Shown: positions 27,216-36,578 of the stretch, one piece after another
How the letters are laid out: every line of letters starts with the position of its first letter
Position numbering within the stretch: the first letter of the stretch is position 1
NCBI GenBank assembly: GCA_017849575.1
Contig: JAFIGV010000006.1
Location: 1 to 64,000, forward strand
Length of the DNA: 64,000 nt
Source of the DNA: Flavipsychrobacter sp.
GTDB taxonomy: Bacteria > Bacteroidota > Bacteroidia > Chitinophagales > Chitinophagaceae
Direction: 5' to 3'
Position numbers and translations under genes: made by a program
The notes under the pieces: model-generated
Databases searched by the model: none
Seen by the model: the letters and a program-made list of their open reading frames with translations, nothing else
Told to the model about the DNA's origin: nothing

Positions 27216-28280
27216 GGATAGGAAACGTTCTGCCTGCGAGCGAATGCTGTACTGAGCAACGATCTTCTCGCGTCCCCGGGTGCCCATACGTTCGCGCAAA
27301 GAGGCATCGCAAATGAGTTGTGTAAGTGCGTTTCGCCATTCTTCCGTGGTACGGCAAAGAAATCCATTCTGGCCCTCATCGATGATCACTTGATTCACTC
27401 CTACCGGATCGGCCACGGCAGGTATGCCGCAGGACAAATATTGTATCAGTTTGAAACCACATTTTCCCTCAGTCCATGCGTCGGGTTTCAAGGGCATAAC
27501 GCCAATGTCCATACGGAGCAGGTCTGTACCCTCCGAGGCAGCATTCCAGGGAACGAATTGCCAATCCTTTAAATCGAGCTCAGGCTTTTTATCGGCTATT
27601 ACAAGAAAGCTAAACTTGTATTGTTCCTGCAAATTCCGGATCAATGGAATCATCTCGTCCAGATAAACCAGCGTAGAGTGGCTTCCGGTCCAGCCTACAA
27701 CGGGTTTGTGGTCAGCGTGTTGCTTGGTATAATGATGTCCATGTTCTGTATCGACGCAGGTGGGAAGTAGCATGGTTTCCCTGGCGCCCTGTTGGCGAGC
27801 ATAGGCATTCAGGTAATCATTGCCACCGGTCACCACACTTGCCCATCTGCAGATGTGTCCTACTTTGCCAAACGCTTTAAGCCATTTTGCAAATCTGTTG
27901 CTGCGGCTGATGTTCGGTATCCAGATGGCGTCGTCGAAATCGTAGATCACTCGTTTCCGCATCACTTTGCATAGTATCCATTCAAATACCGGCGGGCCCA
28001 GTGGCGCTGCTTCCCGGTGAATAAAAATATTGTCGTAGCGTAAGGCTTTGTACAAATGAGCGAACCTTCGGGCATATCCCCGCAGAATGCCTGTCACTTT
28101 GGAGAAAGTGTTGCCTGGCTTAAAAATTATACCCCAGGTTTTTTCATCCATGAAACTGGCTATCTCATAGCGAACCTCGTGTGCCCGTAGCACCGGTTCA
28201 TACAGCTCCACCCGAAACCTTTGTGAGGGCGCTCTTCCCCTGGGATAGGGAACAATAAACAGGATGTTTTTTTGTTTCAT
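27204..28280 (-). CDS. Glycosyltransferase family 4 protein
   Basis: The protein has 358 residues and a GT-B fold. FIVPYPRGRAPSQRFRVE at the N-terminus and FDDAIWIP near 115 are typical of a GT4 subgroup. The donor site is VGWTGSHST, then EGKCGFKLIQYLSCGIPAV, with Lys in place of the usual second acidic spacing. It is the last gene of the long minus-strand operon, and its ATG overlaps the stop of the upstream glycosyltransferase by 4 bases. Confidence 0.88.
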   Translation of the reverse strand: MKQKNILFIVPYPRGRAPSQRFRVELYEPVLRAHEVRYEIASFMDEKTWGIIFKPGNTFSKVTGILRGYARRFAHLYKALRYDNIFIHREAAPLGPPVFEWILCKVMRKRVIYDFDDAIWIPNISRSNRFAKWLKAFGKVGHICRWASVVTGGNDYLNAYARQQGARETMLLPTCVDTEHGHHYTKQHADHKPVVGWTGSHSTLVYLDEMIPLIRNLQEQYKFSFLVIADKKPELDLKDWQFVPWNAASEGTDLLRMDIGVMPLKPDAWTEGKCGFKLIQYLSCGIPAVADPVGVNQVIIDEGQNGFLCRTTEEWRNALTQLICDASLRERMGTRGREKIVAQYSIRSQAERFLSLIV

Positions 28281-29374
28281 TGTTGCAGGATAGCAGTGAA
28301 CGATCGTTTAAAATTTTCGATACTGAATTTTTCGCGTACCCTTTTTTGAGCGGCTTTTCCCATTTCGGCTCTTAGCACTGCATCTCCGGCGAGCTGAAGT
28401 ATAGCTTCCGACATCTGTGCCAGGTTTCCTTTTTCTACCAGCCTGCCGGTCTTGCCATTGTCAACGATCTCTTCCGGGCCACCGCAACGGGTAGCAATGA
28501 CGGGCAATCCGTAAAAAGCCGCCTCAAGACAAGTCATGGAGAATGACTCTGCTTCCGAAAAATTGAGCAAAACATCCGCTTGTTTCATCTCCGCTTCGAT
28601 AGCATCGCAAAAGCTTTTGAAAGTTACGGCACCTTTCAGGTCTGCCACTTCGGCACGGTACATCAACGCTGTGCGGAATGCCGCATTTTTCTCCAGTCCC
28701 ATATCGCTTCCTGCAAATATCAGTTCCAGGTCATTTCTGGTTTTTAGCGCTATAGCCAGGGCCTCAAGTGCATGTTCCTGTCCCTTTCCTTTTGTGAAAT
28801 TGGCAAGGTATAGCAGACGCACTTTGTCCTGGCGTTTGCCGACATCACCAAGGTGCTCTTCCAGTTTAGCAGGGTCGTAGATGCGAACGTTCTTTTCTGA
28901 GGTCGGGAGCTGCTGCAGCACTGCATCCGAAACGGCAATGATCTTATGAGCGTAACGTCCGGCGGCAGAAAGCCATAATTTACGGAGCGCGGAGGGCATC
29001 ACAGCCGGCAAAAAGCGCACATAGGTTATAAGTCTCACCTTGCAACCTGAGGCTACAAGCAGTGCTCCCAGCAGATTGTAAAAGTCGTTTACCTGCACGA
29101 CGTCTATCTTTTCGCGGCGAACAATTTTTCGAAGGTGGATGAGGTTGTAAAGAAGGTAGAATGGATACAATAATAAACCCGATGCCGACTTGCTGAGTTC
29201 TCGCAGCGGGAGAGGGTACACCTGCAGATTTTTCTGTTCCAGATGCCCGACAATTTTTGAGTGCCGCGGTACCACAAACACGAACCGATGTTCGTTCAGG
29301 ATCTCCGCTTCATTCAGCGCACATTTAAACGCTCCTGTAAAGGCAACTGAATTATCAATGATCAGAATGTTCAT
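28277..29374 (-). CDS. Glycosyltransferase family 4 protein
   Basis: The protein has 365 residues. It has an N-terminal Rossmann-like half with SVAFTGAFK and DVVQVNDFYNLLGA, then LYLANFTKGKGQE, the nucleotide-sugar site, and NFSEAESFSMTCLEAAFYG, which carries the E-x7-E motif. RCGGPEEIVDNGKTG follows. It is a cytoplasmic sugar transferase of unknown specificity. Four-base overlaps with both neighbouring genes indicate translational coupling. Confidence 0.9.
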   Translation of the reverse strand: MNILIIDNSVAFTGAFKCALNEAEILNEHRFVFVVPRHSKIVGHLEQKNLQVYPLPLRELSKSASGLLLYPFYLLYNLIHLRKIVRREKIDVVQVNDFYNLLGALLVASGCKVRLITYVRFLPAVMPSALRKLWLSAAGRYAHKIIAVSDAVLQQLPTSEKNVRIYDPAKLEEHLGDVGKRQDKVRLLYLANFTKGKGQEHALEALAIALKTRNDLELIFAGSDMGLEKNAAFRTALMYRAEVADLKGAVTFKSFCDAIEAEMKQADVLLNFSEAESFSMTCLEAAFYGLPVIATRCGGPEEIVDNGKTGRLVEKGNLAQMSEAILQLAGDAVLRAEMGKAAQKRVREKFSIENFKRSFTAILQQ

Positions 29375-30606
29375 CTTTTTCGAAGCAAGCTGTCAATTAA
29401 ATCCGTCCATTGATTCACGACGTTTTCTTTTCTAAAATCATTCATTCTTTCAACGGCTTTAGCTGCCATGCTCTTGCGAAGACTCTGATCACCAAGCATA
29501 TGAAAAATCACCTTGTACCATTCTTCTTCAAAACCTGGCTTGTCCGTTGTAGGCATTAGCCAGCCGAAGGGGGTTTGTTCACTCTGCTCAAGGCTATAAG
29601 AAGCATCAAAAGTGCCTGGGGCAAGTATTTGCCGGGGGCCGGTGGGGCAGTCGGCGGTAAGGACGGGCACGCCACTGATCATAGCTTCGCACAAGGCCAT
29701 GGGAAAGCCTTCCCAGCCCGATGGGAAAACAAACAAGGTGCTTCTGCTCAGATATGGAAAAGGATTGGGGCTGTATCCTGCAAAATAGACATCGTATTGT
29801 TCATGAAATGGCATTTCCGTCCATGGTGTATAACACCGGAGCTGCAGCGCTTCTGCCTCCGACAGCAGCGTCTGGCGCAGTTCTCCGTCGCCAAGCAAAA
29901 TGAGCTTTACATTTTTTTGCTCCGACTTTAGTCTGGCCAGCAGCGTGAGCAGGTAGCGTTGTTTTTTCTGTTCGTTGAATCGTCCGGAGTTGACCATCGT
30001 CTGGTGTCGGGCAAACAATGATTCCCAGTGGGCGGGCAAGGGCTGTCTTGCTGCCTGCTGTATTTTTTCAACCTCAAAATAGTTCGGGATGGCTTGTACA
30101 TGACGAACGCCGCAGGCTTTTTCGAGTTCGTGTTTGATGCCTTCACTAACAGCTACGGTAATGTCGGCGCGATTGTAAACGAAGGGGATGATCAGGCGGC
30201 GCCTGAGCCACTGCATCCAGGGCTTTTGATTGTGATCGTGCAGGATGGTTCCGTGCACTACCAGGATTTTTTTGGCCGATGAGTTGGAAAGCACGTTGAC
30301 CCAATTGGCTCCGTCCATATGGCTGATGCAAAGCTGTATGTTCTCTGTCGCAATGACTTTTTTCAGCCGTTTGCATCGCTGGTAAAAATGCTGAATTTTA
30401 CCCCAAAGCCCGTTGGCGGAGCGCACATCAAGCGAATGCAATTTGTTGCCGGAAGGAAACAGATTCTGGTCTTCATTCTTATCAAACACCGCCTCCTCCA
30501 CAGCATATCGTTCGCTTAGGAAGAGGCTATGGTCATGAAAAACACGTTGTGCGCCTCCTTTTCCGAGGTTAGTGATCAGCAACAATATTTTATGAGAAGC
30601 GCTCAA
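29371..30606 (-). CDS. Glycosyltransferase family 4 protein
   Basis: The protein has 411 residues. LITNLGKGGAQRVFHDH near the start is the classic GT4 acceptor-side loop. The C-terminal half has NSGRFNEQKKQ, LILLGDGELR and SGWEGFPMALCEAMISGVP with the E-x7-E motif. The pattern resembles N-acetylgalactosamine or glucosyl transferases of the PglJ/PglH kind, but specificity is unknown. It overlaps both neighbours by 4 bases. Confidence 0.9.
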   Translation of the reverse strand: MSASHKILLLITNLGKGGAQRVFHDHSLFLSERYAVEEAVFDKNEDQNLFPSGNKLHSLDVRSANGLWGKIQHFYQRCKRLKKVIATENIQLCISHMDGANWVNVLSNSSAKKILVVHGTILHDHNQKPWMQWLRRRLIIPFVYNRADITVAVSEGIKHELEKACGVRHVQAIPNYFEVEKIQQAARQPLPAHWESLFARHQTMVNSGRFNEQKKQRYLLTLLARLKSEQKNVKLILLGDGELRQTLLSEAEALQLRCYTPWTEMPFHEQYDVYFAGYSPNPFPYLSRSTLFVFPSGWEGFPMALCEAMISGVPVLTADCPTGPRQILAPGTFDASYSLEQSEQTPFGWLMPTTDKPGFEEEWYKVIFHMLGDQSLRKSMAAKAVERMNDFRKENVVNQWTDLIDSLLRKR

Positions 30607-31802
30607 GGTACGTAGGCTTTAAACAGATTTTCGTAAGCGATGGTACAGCTTTCCATATCAAACTGCTGAAAGCATTCCTCAGTATTTGCTTTCATGTTCC
30701 GGAAGGCCTCCTGATTTTCGTTCATTAGTTTGAGGGCAGCAAACAGCGCTTCTTCATCAACGGTACCCTGTGTCAACGGAACAAGTATGCCCGACTTTGA
30801 ACTGCCATTTTCGATCATAGCCGGTAGTTCTCCAATCTTTGTGGCAATTACTGGTTTATGGCAATACAGATATTCCATCACCACTGTGGGCAGGCTTTCC
30901 GAACCGAAGTAAGAGGGGAGTACGCCAGCGTCGAAAATTGAAATCCAATCGAGCGGATTGGTTACAGTGCCGGCAAAGACCATGCGCCGGTTTCCGGCAT
31001 ATTTCGTTTTAAGTTGCTCAATATAGTCGCTGCCACCCACCAACAGCAAATGTGTTTGTGGATCGTTGAGTCTGATGAAGGCTTGTATCAGTTGCTCCCA
31101 TCCTTTTTCGGGAATGCCGCGGGCCACCATTCCGAAGACGAAAGCATTTTCGGGAATGTTTAAAGACAAGCGCGATACGGCCTTTGCCGGTGTAGCGCTT
31201 TTTTCATAACCGTTATAGATTTTGCGATAGCGTAGCTTTTTTCCCGCACAAGCCTGCATTTCATTTTCAAAAAACTGCTCCTGCTCTCCGGAAATGCAGA
31301 CAAATTCTTTCATCTCGTTCAGTACAAAACGAAGTTTTTTCATAAAGCCCGGCAACGGTACATTTTTGTTCTGTTGGCATTGTTGGTAATACATTGCATA
31401 ATCGCCGTGCTGGGTCGTAACTACAGGGATATTCTTTGGTTTTGCAATAAGGCAGCTCAGCACATCGGTTTTGAACAGATGACTGTGGATGATATCCGGC
31501 TCAAATTGGTCCACTACAAAACGTAGTTTCTTTGCAATGAAATGATTTGTGATGACGGAATCAATACCTATCCTACGGAACAATCCTTCTACGATGCGAA
31601 CAATGGGAGACGCCGGAATATCAGCACTGACAACGGCTACCGACGGGGCAGTACGCTGGTGCAGATCTTCGTTGTAAATCCGTTTGTGAAAGTTGAAGAT
31701 GAGCACCTGGTGGCCTCGCCGGCTCAAGGCTTCCGCAAGCCTGAGCAAAAATGTTTCTGCTCCGCCAGGATGGATCGCTTCTGTAGTGATGAGAATTCTC
31801 AA
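30603..31802 (-). CDS. Glycosyltransferase family 4 protein
   Basis: The protein has 399 residues. It begins ITTEAIHPGGAETFLLRLA, the GGAE loop common to GT4 enzymes. PDIIHSHLFKTDV and VVTTQHGDY come next. The donor half has GMVARGIPEKGW, LLLVGGSDY and YFGSESLPTVVMEYLYC with the E-x7-E motif. It overlaps the upstream GT2 gene by 4 bases. Confidence 0.9.
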   Translation of the reverse strand: MRILITTEAIHPGGAETFLLRLAEALSRRGHQVLIFNFHKRIYNEDLHQRTAPSVAVVSADIPASPIVRIVEGLFRRIGIDSVITNHFIAKKLRFVVDQFEPDIIHSHLFKTDVLSCLIAKPKNIPVVTTQHGDYAMYYQQCQQNKNVPLPGFMKKLRFVLNEMKEFVCISGEQEQFFENEMQACAGKKLRYRKIYNGYEKSATPAKAVSRLSLNIPENAFVFGMVARGIPEKGWEQLIQAFIRLNDPQTHLLLVGGSDYIEQLKTKYAGNRRMVFAGTVTNPLDWISIFDAGVLPSYFGSESLPTVVMEYLYCHKPVIATKIGELPAMIENGSSKSGILVPLTQGTVDEEALFAALKLMNENQEAFRNMKANTEECFQQFDMESCTIAYENLFKAYVP

Positions 31803-32788
31803 GCTTTGGCAAGTTTGTTGGTGGGGCTGTTCGCTTCTTTCATCCTTTTCGCCTTGAAATAATAGAAGGCGGTGCGGTAGTTAGTGGTAAACAGCGGTGC
31901 TATTTTTATGGCATTGATGAGCAATTGCTTTGCTGCTCTGAAATTTCCGTAGTCAATCTGGATGCAGGACATCAGTCTCAGCTTATCGGCTATAAAGCTT
32001 CGGTCGCGCAGCATGGTTCGTTCCAGAGCCTCCATACCCTTCTGGTCATTGTCTTTTAGAAAGTCGGTGCCGGTAGCGATGCGTTGTTCTTTGAGTTTGT
32101 AAAAGATATCTTCGGAGATGAGCTTTTTTATAGCCCGTTTGTCTTCTAGGTCAATGCTTCTATGATCACTGTTTGGCCGTGCCCAGACATGGTAGAGGCA
32201 CTCATCGATATAGTAGCCGCCAAAGCGGTCTATGATGTCCATGATGAAATAGCGGTCGTAACTGGTCAGTCGGTCGAAATACTGATGGAAACCGGGTATC
32301 TCCCTTAGAATTTCCCGGCGAAACATGATGGTGGCAGGTGCCCAGGTTTCTTCGTCCGTGATATAGATGGGGCCATTATAGTTGCGCGGCTCTCTGCTGG
32401 TTGGGAAAAGCGGCGAGTGATAATATGCATCGGTAAGGCACAAACCCACGGGGTGTTCATCGAGGATAGCGGCTTGTTTGGCCACACGTTCAGGATCGCA
32501 CCAGTCATCCGCATCCTGGATCATGATATAGTCGCCGGTGGCTTCAAAAAACATCCGGTTGTAGCAGTTGATCAATCCCTGATTCTGCTCGTTGATCAAG
32601 ACTTTTATTCTGCTGTCGCGGGCTGCATATTCGTTGATGATAGCGACGGAGCTGTCTGAAGATCCGTTGTCACAAATGATGATCTCAGTGTTCTTGTAGG
32701 TTTGGTTGATGACCGAGTCGAGGCATTTGTGAAGGAACTCTTCGCAGTCATAATTCGGTACAACAATGGATACTAGTTTCATGGGCAA
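31799..32788 (-). CDS. Glycosyltransferase family 2 protein
   Basis: The protein has 329 residues and a GT-A fold. VSIVVPNYDCEEFLHKCL opens the domain, CDNGSSDSS gives the UDP-binding acid and MIQDADDWCDP gives the D-x-D metal site near residue 97. The last 110 residues are helical and may be an oligomerisation tail; a similar architecture is seen in the GT2 at 39426-40361. It adds a sugar by inversion on the cytoplasmic face. Confidence 0.92.
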   Translation of the reverse strand: MPMKLVSIVVPNYDCEEFLHKCLDSVINQTYKNTEIIICDNGSSDSSVAIINEYAARDSRIKVLINEQNQGLINCYNRMFFEATGDYIMIQDADDWCDPERVAKQAAILDEHPVGLCLTDAYYHSPLFPTSREPRNYNGPIYITDEETWAPATIMFRREILREIPGFHQYFDRLTSYDRYFIMDIIDRFGGYYIDECLYHVWARPNSDHRSIDLEDKRAIKKLISEDIFYKLKEQRIATGTDFLKDNDQKGMEALERTMLRDRSFIADKLRLMSCIQIDYGNFRAAKQLLINAIKIAPLFTTNYRTAFYYFKAKRMKEANSPTNKLAKA

Positions 32789-32797
32789 AATTGTGTG

Positions 32798-33715
32798 TTA
32801 CCAGGTTCGTTTTGAATATTTAGGGAGAGGTGTGCTCAACATTTTCGAGAGTGAGATATACTCGAGCTCAAAGCGTGCTATGTAGGCTAAAAATTGTTTC
32901 AGTACGTCTTTCATCTTTAGCCGGAGGTCGTACTCCATTCGGTAGTCAAACTCGGCATGATGCGTGGACAGCACAAAGTCGCCATCGTGCTTTCTAACCA
33001 TTTCGAATTGATTGATCAGTGTTTCAAGATGGGTTGTGGGCAGCAGCGGATAGTAGTAAGGTATTTCCTTGTGCGTTCGGAAATCCAGTACAAAAGGGTA
33101 GGGGTCGTTGGGAAAAATCGTTTTGAAGGCAAACTGCTTCAGCATGTTCAGCGTACCTTTCAGATCTTTCTGCTTTTTCAAAAAACTTATTCCGCCCCCG
33201 CAGATGTTTAGCCCTGCCTGCAATACTGATGTGTAGCCCGCAAAGGATAGCAGGTCTTGCGGCGGTGCAAAGACGGAAACTTTATAATCGAGCAGTCGGC
33301 TCAGGTGTTCGATCTCCTGTTTTATTTCATCGGCATGATCATCGACAGTAAAGTATTCGGCGCATCTTATATAGTTACTTTCCACTTCCGGCGGCAGTAT
33401 TTCGTCGCTATTGCGATGATGTTTTGCATGAAAGCAAACGTCTATTTTACCAGCCCGGATCATGGTTTTCAAAAAGTCAATTAACGCTTCGTTTTCTTCA
33501 ATAGGATATATGGTGTTATCCGCCTGCCAGCTTTCCCAGTCCGTATCCTGCTTGTGTTCATAGATATGTTCCGTCCATTTGGGCCAGTTGCCTTTCACCT
33601 TGGTAATGATGCAAAGAGACGGCGGCACAAGGTCCCATACCGCTCCATAGCAATCCCGTAGTTCATCGGGATCGGTGAAGAAGTTGGTATCGTCATCTCT
33701 AATGGCAAAGCGCAT
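32798..33715 (-). CDS. Polysaccharide deacetylase-fold (NodB/WbmS-like) protein
   Basis: The protein has 305 residues with no signal peptide. RDDDTNFF at residues 5-12 resembles the first, aspartate-rich motif of the NodB/CE4 barrel, and CFHAKHHR near 118 resembles the His motif that binds metal. VFAPPQDLLSF near 171 and VLSTHHAEFDYR near 253 may be further motif equivalents. The pattern matches WbmS-like proteins in O-antigen loci, which are cytoplasmic and of uncertain activity. It may deacetylate a nucleotide-linked or lipid-linked N-acetyl sugar. A TAGTTTTG element 28 bases upstream of the ATG hints at an internal promoter. Confidence 0.7.
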   Translation of the reverse strand: MRFAIRDDDTNFFTDPDELRDCYGAVWDLVPPSLCIITKVKGNWPKWTEHIYEHKQDTDWESWQADNTIYPIEENEALIDFLKTMIRAGKIDVCFHAKHHRNSDEILPPEVESNYIRCAEYFTVDDHADEIKQEIEHLSRLLDYKVSVFAPPQDLLSFAGYTSVLQAGLNICGGGISFLKKQKDLKGTLNMLKQFAFKTIFPNDPYPFVLDFRTHKEIPYYYPLLPTTHLETLINQFEMVRKHDGDFVLSTHHAEFDYRMEYDLRLKMKDVLKQFLAYIARFELEYISLSKMLSTPLPKYSKRTW

Positions 33716-33743
33716 GGTGTAGTGGTCGTGTTTTCAGTGAGTA

Positions 33744-33751
33744 CAAAACTA
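33744..33751 (-). promoter_or_regulatory. Possible internal -7 element in the polysaccharide operon
   Basis: On the minus strand this reads TAGTTTTG (TAnnTTTG), 28 bases upstream of the ATG of the deacetylase-fold gene and inside a 109-base gap, one of the two largest gaps in the operon. I see no good -33 element at the usual distance. Confidence 0.3.
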
Positions 33752-33824
33752 TTTTTCTGTTTACATGTAGTCTTTCTTTATCGCCGGAGTTAACGAACAG
33801 CTTGCATTTTATTAACTGCTCGTT

Positions 33825-34802
33825 TCAATCAGTCTTTACATATCGTCGCTCTTTTGTCATCAGCGGCATCAGGTCGTGCGCCAGTTTTTCGCTGAATATT
33901 TCTGAGCCTTTTTTATTTAAGTGTTGTGAGTTATAGAAGTACAGGGTGTTGTAACAAAGGCTGTCGGCAGAGTAATCGAGCAAGGTTAGCCCATACTTTT
34001 TTGCGAAGTACTGATATACAGCAAATTCCTGACTTCGGTTTCTGGTGATCTGCTGTGCTCTGAAATATTCCGGTGTGTACACCAGTATCACTTTTATTCT
34101 GTTGTCTTTGCAATATTGCAGGTATTGGTCAAACGCCCTTAGGCAGCTACTGTCGAACTTCACGGTAAAGCCTTCGCGGTGTTCATTAACAAAATCGGCA
34201 AAAGTGCTGTCCCAGGTCTTATCCATGCCTTCGTAGCCCTTGTGTTTTCTTGAAGGGTGCAGGTTGATCCCACAAAAGGAAGCAATACCATCCATCATGA
34301 GCTCGCCATTATTTCGGTATTTATACATAGGCAAGTAGCGTTGCAAAGAGTTGAAGCTGCCTATGTATCCCTCTGTTGCTTTGCTGATGGTTTTGTCGGA
34401 GAGGTAAGGTACGAATTGTATATCGCCATACAGTTCCTTATTCCGGTCAAACATGTTGTAGTCAAGACTTTGGATGATCATTGCGGGCTTGGGATTGTGC
34501 TCGAGATATGTTTGCAGGCGGGTGTACTGCATAAGAAAACACCAGTTGTCGAGTCCAATGTTATAAGCGTCTGTATGCAGCACGCTGTCGAGTATGGCTG
34601 GTGAGATATGTACCCAGGCGCGGGATGCACCCATAATGAGTACATCGGAATGCAGCTTGCCCGAACGCAGATCGTTCCATACGTCGAACTCTTCACTGCG
34701 CGATCGTTGCAGGCCTTTGTCAATGAGCAACGATGCAAAATATAACACCGGCAGCGGTATAGTGAGGAACAAAAATATTTTCAGCAGCTCTCGTTGCTTC
34801 AC
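33825..34802 (-). CDS. SGNH-like membrane-anchored protein, MBOAT partner
   Basis: The protein has 325 residues. One N-terminal membrane helix (about 9-28) anchors a periplasmic domain. VLIMGASRAWVHISP near 54-68 fits block I of an SGNH/AlgX-AlgJ/DltD-type fold, with Ser60 the candidate nucleophile. The C-terminal block is FYNSQHLNKKGSEIF, with His294; the usual Asp three residues before the His is Asn here. It is immediately downstream of the MBOAT gene. In alginate, teichoic acid and cellulose systems, an MBOAT protein and an SGNH-like protein together transfer acyl groups to an exported polymer. That role is inferred from context. Confidence 0.68.
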   Translation of the reverse strand: MKQRELLKIFLFLTIPLPVLYFASLLIDKGLQRSRSEEFDVWNDLRSGKLHSDVLIMGASRAWVHISPAILDSVLHTDAYNIGLDNWCFLMQYTRLQTYLEHNPKPAMIIQSLDYNMFDRNKELYGDIQFVPYLSDKTISKATEGYIGSFNSLQRYLPMYKYRNNGELMMDGIASFCGINLHPSRKHKGYEGMDKTWDSTFADFVNEHREGFTVKFDSSCLRAFDQYLQYCKDNRIKVILVYTPEYFRAQQITRNRSQEFAVYQYFAKKYGLTLLDYSADSLCYNTLYFYNSQHLNKKGSEIFSEKLAHDLMPLMTKERRYVKTD

Positions 34803-34817
34803 GTCAATGCTTGTTTT

Positions 34818-36293
34818 CTAAAATTGAAAGTATATGAAGTTGTTTTTCGAATACACACCCAGAAATATCAACAGAAATAAAACAGAATAATAGATCGGCC
34901 AACGCACCGCTGCAGGCAGGCGCTGAAGAACCGCTTCATTTTTTCGGTTGCTGAGCAATTGTTCCAGAAGCAACAGCAGGGGTATCAGCGCAAGGGTTCC
35001 GAAAAGTTCGGACGCCGGTACACCGAGATATTTTACCGGTTCGCCCCACACCTGATGGCCAGGTACTTCAAAATAATTGTGTCCGGGCTGCCGGGTGAAT
35101 ACATGTCCCAGGATGTAGTTGGCCTGTGCAAATGTGCCGGAACGGAAATATACCCAGGCGGCAGAGCAAAAGAAGAACGTAGTCAGAAGACTGAAGGGTG
35201 CATAGAGCCATGCCGGAGTATTTTTGGCTGCGCGCTTGCGATATTTTTTATTCAGCGATTCATAACTCAGGGCCATGCCATGCAGCAGACCATATACTAC
35301 GAAGGTCCAGCTCGCACCGTGCCAGAGACCGCTGACGCTGAAGGTGACCAGGATGGCAAATACCACACCCCACTTACCGCGGTCGCGTTGGGCGATAGCC
35401 AGGGGCGTGTACAGATAGTCGCTGAACCATGTGTAAAGCGAAATATGCCAGCGCCGCCAAAACTCGGTAACCGTCTTACTGCGAAAAGGAAAATTGAAAT
35501 TTTTCATCAGGTCGAAGCCCATCACTTTTGCCGTACCCAGTGCAATGTCAGAATAGCCTGAAAAATCGCAGTATATCTGGAAGGAGTAAAGCAGAATAGT
35601 CAGCAGCAGCGAAAATCCGTTGTGCAGCGAAGGTTGTGCATAGACATGATCGACAATAATAGCGATGCGGTCAGCAATCACCACTTTCTTAAAAAGCCCC
35701 CATACGATTTGTTGTAAGCCTGCATAAAGGTTGTCGAGACGAAAATGATGCCGTTGATGAAACTGATGGAGTACATTTTGCGGACGCTCAATAGGCCCCG
35801 CTACCAGTTGCGGATAGAACATCACATACAGGGCGTAAATGCCGAAATGCTTTTCGGGTTCCTGGTTTCCCCGATACACTTCAAGCGTATAGCTCATGGC
35901 CTGAAAAGTATGGAACGACAGGCCGATGGGCAGCAGCATGGTCAGATAGGGAACCGGATTCTTAAATCCGAACAGTGTGGCGAGTCCCGTAAGATTGTCA
36001 TTCAGGAAATTATAGTATTTGAATACCGCCAGTACGCCAATATTAGCCACCAGACTGATGAGCAGATATTGCTTTCTTCTTTTAGGATCCGATTGTTGCG
36101 CTATGAGTATTCCCGCAAAATAGTCCACCACAATGGTAAAGCCCAGAATGAGTATGTACTCGGGCTTGAAGAACATGTAAAAAAAGCATGAGGCCGCCAG
36201 CAGCCAGCTCCAGCGCAATTTATGCGGCAGCAGAAAATACAGCAGCGTAACTACCGGAAAGAAAATTAGAAAGGCTACGGAGTTGAATAGCAT
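34818..36293 (-). CDS. MBOAT family O-acyltransferase
   Basis: The protein has 491 residues and about eleven membrane helices. Family hallmarks are MLLPIGLSFHTFQAMSY, YPQLVAGPIERP, FWRRWHISLYTWF and GLWHGASWTFVVYGLLHG, which includes the catalytic His near 325 and a second conserved His near 338. It closely resembles AlgI/DltB/PatA-type enzymes that pass an acyl group across the inner membrane to a polysaccharide. It sits between the ACP gene and the SGNH-like gene, so the donor may be an acyl-ACP. Confidence 0.95.
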   Translation of the reverse strand: MLFNSVAFLIFFPVVTLLYFLLPHKLRWSWLLAASCFFYMFFKPEYILILGFTIVVDYFAGILIAQQSDPKRRKQYLLISLVANIGVLAVFKYYNFLNDNLTGLATLFGFKNPVPYLTMLLPIGLSFHTFQAMSYTLEVYRGNQEPEKHFGIYALYVMFYPQLVAGPIERPQNVLHQFHQRHHFRLDNLYAGLQQIVWGLFKKVVIADRIAIIVDHVYAQPSLHNGFSLLLTILLYSFQIYCDFSGYSDIALGTAKVMGFDLMKNFNFPFRSKTVTEFWRRWHISLYTWFSDYLYTPLAIAQRDRGKWGVVFAILVTFSVSGLWHGASWTFVVYGLLHGMALSYESLNKKYRKRAAKNTPAWLYAPFSLLTTFFFCSAAWVYFRSGTFAQANYILGHVFTRQPGHNYFEVPGHQVWGEPVKYLGVPASELFGTLALIPLLLLLEQLLSNRKNEAVLQRLPAAVRWPIYYSVLFLLIFLGVYSKNNFIYFQF

Positions 36294-36324
36294 TGTTCAG
36301 GCTTTTGGCGCAGCTTCGTTTACG

Positions 36325-36570
36325 TCAGCCGCTGTGTTTTTGAGCAATACAATGCACCATTTCCCCCACATTTTTCCAATGCTGAATCTCTGCGGTGGTA
36401 AAGCGCATTTTAAAGTGCTTTTCAATGGCCACAACCAGTTGAATATGGTTGAGCGAATCCCATTCTTCCACGTCTCGAGCTGTAGTGTTTTCCTGTATTT
36501 CCAGATCGTCGTTATCCAGCACCTCGCGAAAGATTTCCTGTACTTCCGAAATGATTTTTTGGTGTTCCAT
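36325..36570 (-). CDS. Acyl carrier protein
   Basis: The protein has 81 residues, normal for a free-standing carrier, with four predicted helices. Ser39 in EEWDSLNHIQL is the likely phosphopantetheine site. It is acidic. It is not next to fatty-acid genes but lies between the FkbH-like gene (9 bases apart) and the MBOAT gene. This suggests that it carries a specialised acyl or glyceryl unit rather than fatty acids. Confidence 0.9.
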   Translation of the reverse strand: MEHQKIISEVQEIFREVLDNDDLEIQENTTARDVEEWDSLNHIQLVVAIEKHFKMRFTTAEIQHWKNVGEMVHCIAQKHSG

Positions 36571-36578
36571 ATCCTTTT

